Assembly (NCBI GenBank): GCA_963843525.1
Contig: CAWJKM010000003.1
Span: 1 to 64,000 of the forward strand
From: DATJPR01 sp963843525
Lineage (GTDB): Bacteria > Bacteroidota > Ignavibacteria > UBA10030 > UBA6906
Length of the DNA stretch: 64,000 nt
Direction: 5' to 3'
Below, in pieces: positions 42,835 through 51,745 of the stretch; the stretch's first letter is position 1, and each line of letters begins with the position of its first letter. Both the position numbers and the translations under genes were made by a program. The notes beneath the pieces are model-generated. The model saw only the letters and a list, made by a program, of their open reading frames with translations. It did not search any database and was not told the origin of the DNA.

Positions 42835-42857
42835 GGTGCAGCGGCCTTGGGAAGGTT

Positions 42858-44189
42858 TTAGATGGATCCCCGCAAATCGAGGATGAATTCACCACGACGG
42901 TACTGGTTCCAGGCGTATTCCACCCGAATAATGACGCTGTAGGGAAGGAGAAAATGCAGCCCACCGCCATAGCCTGAATAGAGCGAACTCCAGTCGAGTT
43001 TGTCTCCGCGATACCATACCGCGCCCGTGTTCGCGAACAGCGCAGCGCTGATCCCAAAACGCCAGACAGTGAACTCGTCGGGGAGGGGGAGGGAGGTCAT
43101 CCGGAACACGCGTGGAGGGAGGATGAAGCGACGCAGTTCCAGGGTGAACCCGGTAATGTCATCCCCTTCGAGAACGGTATGGAACCATCCACGGAGCCGG
43201 TCTCCGTACCCGAAATAGACGTGGTTGTAGGTGGGGATTTCGCCGCCCCAGCCGATGTTGCCGAACAGTCGCGACGCGATGGTGAGGCCGAACGGGAGCT
43301 GTCCGTAGCCCCGGAAATCCCCGTACGCCCGTGCAAAGTTGACGCGAGATTCCCCCATCCCGTATTTCGTGAGCGCGACTCCCGCATACACGCCGCGCGA
43401 TGCATATTCATAGAGGTCGCGCGTGTCCAGGGAGTACGAGAGCGTCGCGTAGACCATCCGATCGGTCCCGTCATTCGATACCGTGCGTCCCGGCCACCAC
43501 GTGCTGGTATGGACGATGTGATATCCCAGATTCATGCCGGCGGTCTGTGAGAGGGTGAACCGTTTGCCGATCGAGCCGTTCAGATCGTAATGATATTCGT
43601 CGAACGGTCCGGTGCGGGCGAGCTCGACCTCGCTTTTATTCCTCACCTTGCTGAAGGAAAGCCCTCCCGAAAAGTAGAGACGGTGCACGCGATCGATGAG
43701 GGGGTCGGAAAAGGATACGCCCACCGACGGATCACTGCCAAAGATGAGGGCTCCCGAGAGTTTCTGGTTCCGCCCTCCAAGGTTGTTGTGGAGAATCCCC
43801 GCCCCGCCGTACGGACGCTTCGGGTCGCCGTCCCGGAACCCGAAGATCGGATACGGGATGAGGTACCAGCGCTCGCTGACATCGACATAGAGAAACCGCA
43901 CACCGGGCAGAGAGTCATAGGCAATGTCCACCCGGGTAAATAGTCCCAGCCCGTAAATGCGATTTCTGTCGTATTCAATGGCATCGACGGTGACTGTGTC
44001 GCCGCGCTTCAGCGACATTTCATCGGTGATGACATACGACTTTGTCTTCGTATTTCCGGCGACGATGACCGTGTCGAGCACCCCAAGCGGGGTATTGGGA
44101 GGGAGCTGAATCCTTTGAACCTGTGAAGAAGCAGTGAGGCTCAGGGCAAGGAAGAGGACTGGCAGGCTGGAAAGTCTGTAAGCGCGCAT
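42858..44189 (-). CDS. Omp85/BamA-superfamily outer membrane protein with one POTRA-like domain
   Basis: 443 residues. The ATG at 44189 begins a signal peptide (about 1-23), and the upstream gene ends just before it. A single POTRA-like region (about 30-105) contains DTVIVAGNTKTKSYVITDEMSLKRGD and YDRNRIYGLGLFTRVDI. The remainder alternates in beta-strand style (SFSDPLID, YSLDTRDLYEYASRGVYAG) and ends with an aromatic-containing barrel strand. BamA has five POTRA domains and is longer, so this is a smaller relative (TamA/surface antigen D15-like). Substrate is unknown. Confidence 0.82.
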   Translation of the reverse strand: MRAYRLSSLPVLFLALSLTASSQVQRIQLPPNTPLGVLDTVIVAGNTKTKSYVITDEMSLKRGDTVTVDAIEYDRNRIYGLGLFTRVDIAYDSLPGVRFLYVDVSERWYLIPYPIFGFRDGDPKRPYGGAGILHNNLGGRNQKLSGALIFGSDPSVGVSFSDPLIDRVHRLYFSGGLSFSKVRNKSEVELARTGPFDEYHYDLNGSIGKRFTLSQTAGMNLGYHIVHTSTWWPGRTVSNDGTDRMVYATLSYSLDTRDLYEYASRGVYAGVALTKYGMGESRVNFARAYGDFRGYGQLPFGLTIASRLFGNIGWGGEIPTYNHVYFGYGDRLRGWFHTVLEGDDITGFTLELRRFILPPRVFRMTSLPLPDEFTVWRFGISAALFANTGAVWYRGDKLDWSSLYSGYGGGLHFLLPYSVIIRVEYAWNQYRRGEFILDLRGSI

Positions 44190-44191
44190 TG

Positions 44192-44614
44192 TCACCGTGA
44201 AGAAATGCCGAGCATCCGGTGTTCGACCATCAAACACCGGTCCATAACAACATTGAGCCCTGCTCCGATGGCGCGCTGTGCTGCTTCCTCATGGACAATG
44301 CCGATCTGTGTCCATACTGCCCCGGCCTTAAGACGAATTGCAGCCTCCACGATTTCGGGGAGATATTCCGGGCGGCGAAAGATATCGACAATATCGACAG
44401 GCTCCGCGATGCTGTCGAGATCCGGGAGGCACGCCAGCCCGAGCACCGACGAAAGATGCGGATTGACCGGAATGATCCTGTATCCGTGCTCTTGCATGTA
44501 CCGGGCGACGCGATAACTGTCGCGTTCGGGCCGGTCCGAGAGTCCCACAACAGCGATCGATCGCGCCTGTTCGAGGAGAGCGCGGATTTCCTCTTTTCGC
44601 AAAAGCATCGCCAT
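44192..44614 (-). CDS. CoA-binding domain protein (YccU-like)
   Basis: 140 residues forming one Rossmann-type CoA-binding domain. Key stretches are SIAVVGLSDRPERDSYRVARYMQEHGYRIIPVNP (about 18-51), VDIVDIFRRPEYLPEIVEAAI and VWTQIGIVHEEAAQRAIGAGLNVVMDRCLMVEH. Stand-alone members such as YccU bind CoA or related cofactors; no reaction is established. It begins 7 bases after the rnc stop and ends 2 bases before the Omp85-like ATG, within the same transcription direction. Confidence 0.9.
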   Translation of the reverse strand: MAMLLRKEEIRALLEQARSIAVVGLSDRPERDSYRVARYMQEHGYRIIPVNPHLSSVLGLACLPDLDSIAEPVDIVDIFRRPEYLPEIVEAAIRLKAGAVWTQIGIVHEEAAQRAIGAGLNVVMDRCLMVEHRMLGISSR

Positions 44615-44621
44615 CGGAGCC

Positions 44622-45422
44622 TCAATCGGGTTTGTTGATTCGACCTGGTGCTGTCATAAGGCGTTGAAGCGCTTCAGACGCCGCAGCCTGTTCGGCGTTC
44701 TTCTTGTTCTTTCCTGTTCCTTTTCCGTATCGGGTGTCTCCCAGCAGGACTTCCACAGTGAATACCCGCTCGTGGTCCGGTCCTTCTTCACGAACTGTTA
44801 CATAACGCGGAACGCTCAGGCCATGCGACTGAGCGTGCTCGAGGAGCAGACTTTTGTAATTGTCGTCGGTGATCACTATCGTCCGTTGCTGGAGGGCGTT
44901 CCTGACCAGTTTGAGGACGAACAACCGGGCTGCCTGGAAGCCGGCATCGAGGTAGACGGCGGCGATAAGCGCTTCAACGGCATCGGCAAGTATGGTATCG
45001 CCACCCTTGTCGACCGATTGTGCGGCACTTGTGCTCAGCAGGATAAAATCAGAAAGGTGGAGTGCCTTCCCGTAGGCCGCGAGGGCTTTTCGATTCACCA
45101 GCCGGGAGCGTGTCTTCGTGAGGTCGCCTTCTTCGGCCTGGGGGAAGCGGCCATGGAGATACTCCGCAACGATCAGGCTCAGGACTGCATCGCCGAGGAA
45201 TTCCAATCGTTCATTCGAACGAGCCCCGGGCGGGAGCTTCTGTAGGTACGAGCGGTGGACGAGGGCTTCAGCAAAGAGCGCGGGATCTCCGATCGGATAT
45301 TCGAGAAGAGATTCTAGTCTGTGGAGAACTTCGGGCTGAAGGATAGGTTCGGCCCCTTTCCCGGAATTCGAAGACCGGGAAAGGGGAAAGAAACGACGGA
45401 GAACCCTGAGCACTCTCCGCAT
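44622..45422 (-). CDS. rnc: Ribonuclease III
   Basis: RNase III cuts double-stranded RNA in rRNA and mRNA processing. From the ATG at 45422 the protein has 266 residues, with the catalytic signature ERLEFLGDAV at 71-80. The second acidic cluster lies in DTILADAVEALIAAVYLDAG, and a C-terminal double-stranded RNA-binding domain spans about 190-262 (GTGKNKKNAEQAAASEALQRL). Upstream in-frame starts would overlap fabF. A basic N-terminal extension of about 20 residues is longer than in E. coli. rnc behind acpP-fabF is a frequent gene order. Confidence 0.95.
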   Translation of the reverse strand: MRRVLRVLRRFFPLSRSSNSGKGAEPILQPEVLHRLESLLEYPIGDPALFAEALVHRSYLQKLPPGARSNERLEFLGDAVLSLIVAEYLHGRFPQAEEGDLTKTRSRLVNRKALAAYGKALHLSDFILLSTSAAQSVDKGGDTILADAVEALIAAVYLDAGFQAARLFVLKLVRNALQQRTIVITDDNYKSLLLEHAQSHGLSVPRYVTVREEGPDHERVFTVEVLLGDTRYGKGTGKNKKNAEQAAASEALQRLMTAPGRINKPD

Positions 45423-45435
45423 CGAGCGGTTCCAA

Positions 45436-46683
45436 TTACTCCGAGAACTTTTTAAAGAGAAGGGTTGCGTTATGACCGCCGAAACCAAACGTATTGCTGA
45501 GTGCATATCGAATCGGCCGCCGGACGGCGGTATTAGGGGTATAATTCAGATCGCACTCCGGATCCGGAGTATCCAGGTTGATCGTTGGTGGAACGACGCC
45601 ATGGATGATCGAAAGGATCGCGGCAATGGCCTCCACTGCGCCGGCGGCACCCAGGAGGTGGCCTGTCATGGACTTCGTCGAGCTGACACTCATCTTGAGC
45701 GCATGATCCCCGAACGTCGTTTTCAGCGCTTTGGTCTCGCTGATGTCTCCGAGAGGAGTGGAGGTCCCATGAACATTGACATAATCGATGAGGTCCGGCT
45801 CGATTCCCGCGTCGCGGAGTGAACGACGCATGGACCGGACGGCACCTTCGCCTCCCTCGGGAGGGGCGGTAATATGATGTGCATCGGCGGTGAAGCCGCA
45901 GCCGACAATTTCAGCATGGATCCGGGCGTTCCGCCGTCTCGCGTGTTCCAATTCCTCAAGGATGAGAGTGCCGGAGCCTTCTCCTATCACAAAGCCGTCG
46001 CGATCCTTGTCGAACGGCCTGCTTGCCTTTTCCGGAGCATCGTTGCGCGTGGAGAGCGCTCGCATGGAGTTGAATCCTCCGACTCCCATCTGGGTAATCG
46101 GGGCTTCGGCGCCTCCGCAGGCCATCACGTCCGCGTCTCCGTATTGTATGATCCGGTACGCATCTCCGATTGCATGCGATGCAGTGGCGCAAGCGGACAC
46201 GGTGGCATAATTGGGACCTTTGAACCCGTTTTTCATGGAAATATGGCCGGCCGCTATATCGGGAATGAGCATCGGGATGAAAAACGGACTGATTCGACGC
46301 GGGCCACCTTCCATCAGATTGCGAAACTGCGCATCATAGGTCGCCATTCCTCCGATACCCGATCCGTAAACCACTCCATAGCGATCAGGGTCATCGTCCT
46401 TCGTCGATATCCCCGCGTCCGCGATCGCCTGGTCGGTCGCGATCATCGCGAACTGGCTAAAGGGGTCCATCCGTTGCGCCCCCTTCCGGTCCAGGTAGTC
46501 GGTTGCCTTGTAATTCTTTAATTCGCACGCAAACTTCGTGTCAAACGCTGCTGCGTCGAAATATGTGATCGGGGCGGCGCCGCTGACCCCGTGCTCGAGA
46601 CTCTTCCAGAAATCCGCGATGTTGAGGCCAATAGGCGTCAGTGCACCCATTCCGGTAACCACAACTCTGCGTTTGCCATTCAT
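45436..46683 (-). CDS. fabF: Beta-ketoacyl-ACP synthase II FabF
   Basis: FabF elongates fatty acids by condensing acyl groups with malonyl-ACP. Catalytic Cys165 lies in VSACATASHAIG; the active-site histidines are in NVHGTSTPLGD and SMTGHLLGAAGAVEA. The closing NTFGFGGHNATLLF is typical. The ATG at 46683 (MNGKRRVVVTGMG) gives 415 residues and has an AAGG box at workable spacing. Upstream ATG alternatives at 46698 and 46731 would add residues with no ribosome site. A 10-bp hairpin separates it from acpP. Confidence 0.96.
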   Translation of the reverse strand: MNGKRRVVVTGMGALTPIGLNIADFWKSLEHGVSGAAPITYFDAAAFDTKFACELKNYKATDYLDRKGAQRMDPFSQFAMIATDQAIADAGISTKDDDPDRYGVVYGSGIGGMATYDAQFRNLMEGGPRRISPFFIPMLIPDIAAGHISMKNGFKGPNYATVSACATASHAIGDAYRIIQYGDADVMACGGAEAPITQMGVGGFNSMRALSTRNDAPEKASRPFDKDRDGFVIGEGSGTLILEELEHARRRNARIHAEIVGCGFTADAHHITAPPEGGEGAVRSMRRSLRDAGIEPDLIDYVNVHGTSTPLGDISETKALKTTFGDHALKMSVSSTKSMTGHLLGAAGAVEAIAAILSIIHGVVPPTINLDTPDPECDLNYTPNTAVRRPIRYALSNTFGFGGHNATLLFKKFSE

Positions 46684-46713
46684 ATTGCTTGCCTTCATCG
46701 TGAGGAAGGATCG

Positions 46714-46750
46714 TTCCCCGTCCGGGTCCAATGAAGACGAGGACGGGGAA
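46714..46750 (-). other. Hairpin between acpP and fabF
   Basis: TTCCCCGTCC (46714-46723) and GGACGGGGAA (46741-46750) are perfect inverted copies around a 17-base loop. The hairpin starts about 20 bases after the acpP stop and lies before fabF. No T-run follows on the minus strand, so partial attenuation or 3'-end protection of the abundant acpP message is more likely than full termination. Confidence 0.6.
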
Positions 46751-46770
46751 TTTCTGTGGACGGACTATGG

Positions 46771-47010
46771 TCAGGCGGGCTTCTTCGCCGAGATGTATTT
46801 GACTGCCTCTCCGACCGTCTTGATGTTCTCGTAATCTTCATCCGGAATACTGAAATTGAAAGCTTTTTCAAAATCCATCACGAGCTCCACGATATCAAGA
46901 GAATCGGCCCCAAGGTCGTTGGTGAAGGATGCTTCGGGCGTGATCTGGGCTTCGTCAACGCCAAGCTTGTTAATGATAATTTCTTTGACCTTTGCTTCAA
47001 TGTCAGCCAT
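46771..47010 (-). CDS. acpP: Acyl carrier protein AcpP
   Basis: ACP carries growing acyl chains on a 4'-phosphopantetheine arm. The 79-residue acidic protein has the attachment Ser37 in LGADSLDIVELVM and the family's opening helix (KVKEIIINKLGV) and closing TVGEAVKYI. It is located between fabG and fabF, the common arrangement. A GGAGG stretch lies before the ATG. Confidence 0.97.
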   Translation of the reverse strand: MADIEAKVKEIIINKLGVDEAQITPEASFTNDLGADSLDIVELVMDFEKAFNFSIPDEDYENIKTVGEAVKYISAKKPA

Positions 47011-47065
47011 GACGCGGCCTCCTGTTATGAGAGTTGTTGAACTATCGTGGTGAGTTGTTGAACCT

Positions 47066-47815
47066 TTACATGCTTAAACCGCCGTCCACAGTGAGGACCT
47101 GTCCCGTAATATAGTCCGCAGCAGGCGAGGCAAGAAAAATGACCGTGCCGGCGATATCCGACGCTTTTGCCGTGCGTTTGAGAGGTATCAAATCCGTGAG
47201 GGCTTTAGTCTGTTCCGGAGTGAGGGATCGGGTCATATCGGTGTCGACATACCCGGGTGCGATCGCATTGACTTGAATATTGCGAGAAGCAAGTTCTTTT
47301 GCAACCGACTTCGTAAACCCTATGATCCCTGCCTTCGATGCCGCGTAGTTTGACTGGCCGGCATTCCCGGTTATCCCCACAATTGACGTAATATTGATGA
47401 TTTTTCCCGACCTCTGGCCCATCATCGGTCGACATACGGCTTTGGTCATCCCGAAGACACTCTTCAGATTCGTGGAGATCACTTTATCCCAATCTTCCTC
47501 GCTCATACGCATCAGCAGGCCGTCTTTGGTGATTCCAGCGTTATTGACGAGAATATCCACTTTGCCGAATTCTTTGATGACCGCATCGACGACTGCTGAA
47601 GCCTCTGTCGGGGAGGATGCGTCGGATTGGATCGCCCGGACCGTGGGACCTGCTGCTTTCAGGGAATCGGTCAGCTCCCCGGCAGCCTGAGACGAATTCC
47701 GGTACGTAAAGGCGACTGAAGCGCCTGCCGCGACAAGGCCTTCCACAACGGCGCGTCCGATGCCGCGTGCACCGCCGGTGACAAGCGCAAACTTTCCCGC
47801 AAGCGGTCCATTCAT
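47066..47815 (-). CDS. fabG: 3-oxoacyl-ACP reductase FabG
   Basis: FabG reduces beta-ketoacyl-ACP with NADPH. The short-chain dehydrogenase motifs are complete: coenzyme loop TGGARGIGRA (about 14-23), NNAGIT (about 90-95), catalytic Ser in NITSIVG and the YAASKAG Tyr-Lys pair. The closing YITGQVLTVDGGLSM is typical of FabG rather than other reductases. The 249-residue length is normal. It overlaps the upstream cysteine-cluster gene by 4 bases, and acpP follows after a short gap with a 12-base direct repeat. Confidence 0.95.
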   Translation of the reverse strand: MNGPLAGKFALVTGGARGIGRAVVEGLVAAGASVAFTYRNSSQAAGELTDSLKAAGPTVRAIQSDASSPTEASAVVDAVIKEFGKVDILVNNAGITKDGLLMRMSEEDWDKVISTNLKSVFGMTKAVCRPMMGQRSGKIINITSIVGITGNAGQSNYAASKAGIIGFTKSVAKELASRNIQVNAIAPGYVDTDMTRSLTPEQTKALTDLIPLKRTAKASDIAGTVIFLASPAADYITGQVLTVDGGLSM

Positions 47816-48429
47816 GGCTGGTCCTTAATAGTCTGCGAATTGGTCGAAGTCTGGAGAGCCGAGTAGTGTTGTTCGATCATGGCATAGCCATCCTCCCCCA
47901 GGAGATAAATCAATTCTTCTTTGCACCCTCTGAAGAGCGGAGAGGTGAAATCTGTGGTGATCGAACAGCAGGTTGATTCCTCCTGAAGCAAATCATCGAA
48001 GCCAACGACCTTGTCCGTGATTTCAATCGGGAAGAGCACGCAGTACAGGGGCTTCATCGACCATTTATGCTCGCCTGCGGCGATGGATGCCATTTGAATT
48101 GAACATCGCCCCTGACTGTCCAGAAACGCACACTTCTCATTGATCTCGTTTGTCCCCACGCATTTTCCGGAAGGGAAATCCGCATGCTCGATCTCCTCAT
48201 CATCAAACCACCGGGATTCATCCCGTACCTGGGACGCATCCATTTGTTCCTTTATGCGTTCCTTCGCGGCAAGAATGGAATCCCGTTCTTTGGGATCAAC
48301 GTACACGCCGCCTGAACAACAGCGGGAGACACACGTACACGGACCTCCTCCCGGGGGAAAACCCTTCTGGAAGAGTTCAGGGGCGATGGTATAGCCCTTG
48401 ACGATCAGCGATGGTTCGGTATGAGTCAC
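47812..48429 (-). CDS. Cysteine-cluster protein (DUF3109-like) embedded in the fatty-acid operon
   Basis: 205 residues and about a dozen cysteines. An N-terminal CTCVSRCC cluster (Cys31, 33, 37, 38) is followed by KCVG, KCAFLDSQGRCSIQ, LYCVLFP, STCCSIT and RGCKEE. This spacing is that of DUF3109/YkgJ-type proteins, thought to hold metal or an iron-sulfur cluster, though function is not established. It is translationally linked to fabD and fabG by 4-base overlaps on both sides, so it is a true operon member rather than a chance neighbour. Confidence 0.82.
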   Translation of the reverse strand: MTHTEPSLIVKGYTIAPELFQKGFPPGGGPCTCVSRCCSGGVYVDPKERDSILAAKERIKEQMDASQVRDESRWFDDEEIEHADFPSGKCVGTNEINEKCAFLDSQGRCSIQMASIAAGEHKWSMKPLYCVLFPIEITDKVVGFDDLLQEESTCCSITTDFTSPLFRGCKEELIYLLGEDGYAMIEQHYSALQTSTNSQTIKDQP

Positions 48430-49346
48430 GATGCTGACACCCCGGCAATATCCGCAATCTTGTCGACCCCGGTTATGACCAGCGAGCTGTCAATCCGTTT
48501 CGCGAGACCTTGAAGCACCTTTCCGGGACCGACCTCAATAAACCGGCGCGCGCCGTCACGTTTCATATGCGCCATCGATTCCTCCCAGCGGACCGGGCTG
48601 GTCAATTGCTTGAGCAGCAGCTGTCGGATTTCCCCGGCATCCTGTACAGGCTCCGCTGTAACGTTTGAGTAGACGGGAATCAATGCATCCTGAATTTTCA
48701 CTTCCTCGAGGGCTTTCTTCAATCCTTCTTCCGCGGAGCGCATCAACGGAGAATGGAACGCGCCGCTGACGACAAGTTCTTTTGCCATTTTTGCCCCACG
48801 TTCTTTTGCCAGCGCCATCGCTGCATGCACGCCTTCCACCGTTCCGGAGATCACAATCTGTCCGGGTGAGTTGAAGTTGGCGGCCTGGACCACGCCTGCA
48901 GAGGAAGCATCCGCACACAGTGAGCGGACGGCAGAGGGATCGAGCCCCACGAGGGCTGCCATTGTCCCGCGTTCCAGTTCGCCCGCGCGTTGCATCAATT
49001 CGCCCCGGAGTCGGACCAGCCTGAGTCCATCCTCGAAACTCAGCGAACCGGCGACAACGAGGGCGGAGTATTCTCCGAGGGAATGACCCGCAACCAGCCC
49101 CGGTCGCGCATCGCCCAGGAGGGCGACGAGCACCATGCTATGGAGAAAAATGGCCGGCTGGGTATTCTTCGTTTGCCGGAGAACTTCCTCCGGGCCGGAA
49201 AACATAATTGTACTCAGGGAAATGGCGAGCAGCTCATCGGCGCGGCTCACCAGCTCTTTTGCTTTCGGGCTGTGCGCGAGGGCATCGGCGCCCATGCCCA
49301 CATATTGAGACCCCTGTCCGGGAAAAATCCACGCGGTGAATTGCAT
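48426..49346 (-). CDS. fabD: Malonyl-CoA:ACP transacylase FabD
   Basis: FabD loads malonyl groups onto ACP. The ATG at 49346, 1 base after the fabH stop, puts the family opening FPGQGSQYVGMG at residues 8-19 and the nucleophile Ser89 in GHSLGEYSAL. The later histidine lies in VSGAFHSPLM, and the closing FIEVGPGKVLQGL is typical. The protein has 306 residues. Longer upstream frames run into fabH. Confidence 0.95.
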   Translation of the reverse strand: MQFTAWIFPGQGSQYVGMGADALAHSPKAKELVSRADELLAISLSTIMFSGPEEVLRQTKNTQPAIFLHSMVLVALLGDARPGLVAGHSLGEYSALVVAGSLSFEDGLRLVRLRGELMQRAGELERGTMAALVGLDPSAVRSLCADASSAGVVQAANFNSPGQIVISGTVEGVHAAMALAKERGAKMAKELVVSGAFHSPLMRSAEEGLKKALEEVKIQDALIPVYSNVTAEPVQDAGEIRQLLLKQLTSPVRWEESMAHMKRDGARRFIEVGPGKVLQGLAKRIDSSLVITGVDKIADIAGVSAS

Positions 49347-49347
49347 G

Positions 49348-50358
49348 TCAGTTCCGCTTGTAGTCATCGATCGTCCACTTGACCAGGACGGAGCCCCAGG
49401 TGTAGCCCGCGCCAAAGCTTGCAAAGACAAGGCGATGGCCTTTCTTCAGGAGTCCATTTTGCCACCACTCCGACAGGCACAGGGGAATGGTCGCTGCGGT
49501 AGTATTCCCGTATTTGTCGATGTTTACCATGACCTTGCTCTTTTCCAGGCCCATGCGATCCGCCGTGGCATCAATGATGCGGAGATTGGCCTGATGGGGG
49601 ACGAGCCAGTCGATATCGTTTCCCGTCAGGTTATTCCGTTCAAGGATTTCCACGGACACTTCCGCCATTTTCACGACGGCAACTTTGAACACGGCCCTGC
49701 CGTCCTGATAAATATAGTGAAGGCGTTTGTCTACGGTATCATGACTGGCGGGCATCAGGCTCCCTCCCGCTTTCATATTCAGGAATTTCCCCCCGGAACC
49801 GTCCGTCCGCGTGATATAGTCGAGCACTCCGGTCGACGGATCGTCGGATGGTTCGAGCAGCACAGCGCCGGCTGCGTCGCCGAAGAGGATGCAATTGTTC
49901 CGGTCAGTGTAATCCGTGATCGATGTCATCTTATCGGTCCCAACGAGGACGACCTTCTTGCACTGGCCATTTTCGATGAATTGTGCCGCCACCGCCAGCC
50001 CGAAGATAAATCCCGAGCAGGCGGCGGACACGTCGAAGCCCCAGGCATTCTTCGCCCCGATTTTTTCCTGGATCACACAAGCCGTGGAAGGGAAAAACAT
50101 GTCCGGAGAGATTGTAGCACAGACGATCAGGTCGATTTCTTCGGCGCTGATGCCGCGGTTCTTTAACATCGCCTGGATCGCTTTGGCCGCCATATCGGAG
50201 CTTGCCCCGTCTTCCATGACCCGTCGTTCGGAGATGCCGGTGCGTGAGCGGATCCATTCGTCGTTGGTATCGACCATCTTCTCCAGATCGGCGTTGCTGA
50301 GAACCTTCTCCGGTACATAGTGACCTACCGCGGTAATCGCGGCTCGTTGCTTGTCCAT
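49348..50358 (-). CDS. fabH: Beta-ketoacyl-ACP synthase III FabH
   Basis: FabH starts fatty-acid synthesis by condensing acyl-CoA with malonyl-ACP. Catalytic Cys114 lies in DVSAACSGFIFGL. The active-site His is in VPHQANLRIIDA and the Asn in the NIDKYGNTTAATIPL stretch. The family opening ITAVGHYVPEKVLSN is present. The 336-residue length is normal. plsX precedes it by about 40 bases and fabD follows after 1 base. Acyl-primer preference cannot be judged by eye. Confidence 0.96.
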   Translation of the reverse strand: MDKQRAAITAVGHYVPEKVLSNADLEKMVDTNDEWIRSRTGISERRVMEDGASSDMAAKAIQAMLKNRGISAEEIDLIVCATISPDMFFPSTACVIQEKIGAKNAWGFDVSAACSGFIFGLAVAAQFIENGQCKKVVLVGTDKMTSITDYTDRNNCILFGDAAGAVLLEPSDDPSTGVLDYITRTDGSGGKFLNMKAGGSLMPASHDTVDKRLHYIYQDGRAVFKVAVVKMAEVSVEILERNNLTGNDIDWLVPHQANLRIIDATADRMGLEKSKVMVNIDKYGNTTAATIPLCLSEWWQNGLLKKGHRLVFASFGAGYTWGSVLVKWTIDDYKRN

Positions 50359-50399
50359 TCAATGCTCCCCATCGGGAATTCTGTGTCCACTGCGCAGGT

Positions 50400-51482
50400 C
50401 TAGCCGGCGTGCGGTTGAAAGCGTGCCAGCGATTCTTCAATCTGTCGATGCACCGATCGCGAAACCATCTCCTCGGCCCGAAATATCATATTCATGATGG
50501 CTTTCGGAGTTGAGCGGCCGTGTCCGATGATGGATACTCCGTTCACTCCGAGGACCGGCACACCGCCGTGTTCCTGATAATCGAGTTCTTTCATAATAGC
50601 GCGCAGGCTGTTGCGTGCGAGGAGCGCGACGAGTTTGTCCTTCACACTCTGCGCAGCCAGTGCGCTGAACTTTGCCTTGAAAAACGATGGGATGCCCTCT
50701 CCGAATTTGAGAAGGATATTGCCGACGAACCCATCGCAAACGATAACATCGACATCACCCTTCAACACGTCCCGGCCTTCCACATTCCCCTTAAAATCAA
50801 GGGGACTCTCCGCAAGGAGACGGTAGGCCGCCTGTGCAACCTCATTTCCTTTGGACTCTTCCTCACCGATGTTGAGGAGGCCGACCCTTGGCCGTTCGAC
50901 CCCGAGCATCGTCTTGACATACAACGCCCCCATGACTGCGAACTCAAACAGGTGTCGGGCCTTGCAGTCGACGTTCGCTCCCGCATCGACGAGCAGGCAG
51001 GGGCGCTTCACCGTCGGGATCAATGCGCCGATGGTGGGCCGTCCGACGTTTGCAAGTCTTCCAAGAATGAGTGTAGAAGCGGACAGGACCGCTCCGGTGT
51101 TCCCCGCGCTGACGAATGCCGATGCCGTACCGGCTTGATGCATTTGAAGGCCGACGGCGATGGAGGAATTCTTCTTCGACTTCACGGCCGCTGTCGGACT
51201 ATCGTGCATGTCAATCACTTCTGTGGCATTGACAATACTGCACCGGGTCTCATCTTCCAGCAAACGGCGCACGTCCGCGGGAAGTTTCGCGATCAGTTCG
51301 CGGAGGACCTGCTCCTTGCCAACCAGAAGGGCCCTGAACCGGCCCGGCCGATTTCGCAGGGCCTCCGCCGTGCCTTCAAGGACGCAGGGCGGGGCAAAGT
51401 CTCCGCCCATCGCGTCAATCGCGATATGTATGTCCGAGGTGTTGTGGTTCAAGGAGGTTCCGGGAGGAGTCCGCGAATCCAA
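50400..51482 (-). CDS. plsX: Phosphate acyltransferase PlsX
   Basis: PlsX makes acyl-phosphate from acyl-ACP, the first step of phospholipid synthesis in most bacteria. The opening IAIDAMGGDFAP (about residue 20 on), SKKNSSIAVGLQMHQ, AFVSAGNTGAVLS and LNIGEEESKGNEV are family stretches. The only starts before the conserved opening are TTG at 51482 or TTG at 51452; no ATG or GTG fits. With the first the protein has 360 residues, with the second 350; both are plausible. It lies between rpmF and fabH, the most common arrangement. Confidence 0.93.
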   Translation of the reverse strand: MDSRTPPGTSLNHNTSDIHIAIDAMGGDFAPPCVLEGTAEALRNRPGRFRALLVGKEQVLRELIAKLPADVRRLLEDETRCSIVNATEVIDMHDSPTAAVKSKKNSSIAVGLQMHQAGTASAFVSAGNTGAVLSASTLILGRLANVGRPTIGALIPTVKRPCLLVDAGANVDCKARHLFEFAVMGALYVKTMLGVERPRVGLLNIGEEESKGNEVAQAAYRLLAESPLDFKGNVEGRDVLKGDVDVIVCDGFVGNILLKFGEGIPSFFKAKFSALAAQSVKDKLVALLARNSLRAIMKELDYQEHGGVPVLGVNGVSIIGHGRSTPKAIMNMIFRAEEMVSRSVHRQIEESLARFQPHAG

Positions 51483-51527
51483 GCAGCCAGAGGGTTGCAG
51501 TGGGCCGTGGGTGGGAGGCCCTCCAGG

Positions 51528-51710
51528 TCAGGATTTTTTGGGAACCGTAATTGTCCGTCCGTTGTAATATCCGCAGTTCGGGCAGGCACGGTGAGGGAGC
51601 TTCTGGGTGTGGCAGTTCGGGCATTCCGAAATTGCGGCGGCAGTGGCTTTGTAGTGCGTGCGGCGTTTGCGGCCGCGGGTTTTCGAATGTCGACGTTTCG
51701 GATTCGGCAT
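51528..51710 (-). CDS. rpmF: 50S ribosomal protein L32
   Basis: L32 is a small, basic large-subunit protein. The opening MPNPKRRHSKTRGRKRRTHY is standard, and a zinc ribbon is formed by Cys30/Cys33 and Cys43/Cys46 (CPNC twice). The 60-residue length is normal. Zinc-binding type is retained, unlike the cysteine-free paralogues used under zinc shortage. It sits between DUF177 and plsX, a strongly conserved trio. Confidence 0.96.
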   Translation of the reverse strand: MPNPKRRHSKTRGRKRRTHYKATAAAISECPNCHTQKLPHRACPNCGYYNGRTITVPKKS

Positions 51711-51745
51711 GTGCTCCGTGCTCCTTGCTTCGCTTCTGGAACGCC

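Noticed and set aside
47031..47063. 12-base direct repeat GAGTTGTTGAAC between fabG and acpP
   Set aside because: Two copies 21 bases apart may be an operator (for example for a fatty-acid regulator) but could be chance; no dyad symmetry or known consensus recognised.
49336..50166. 276-codon plus-strand frame over fabH
   Set aside because: Mirror of fabH codons; no family features.
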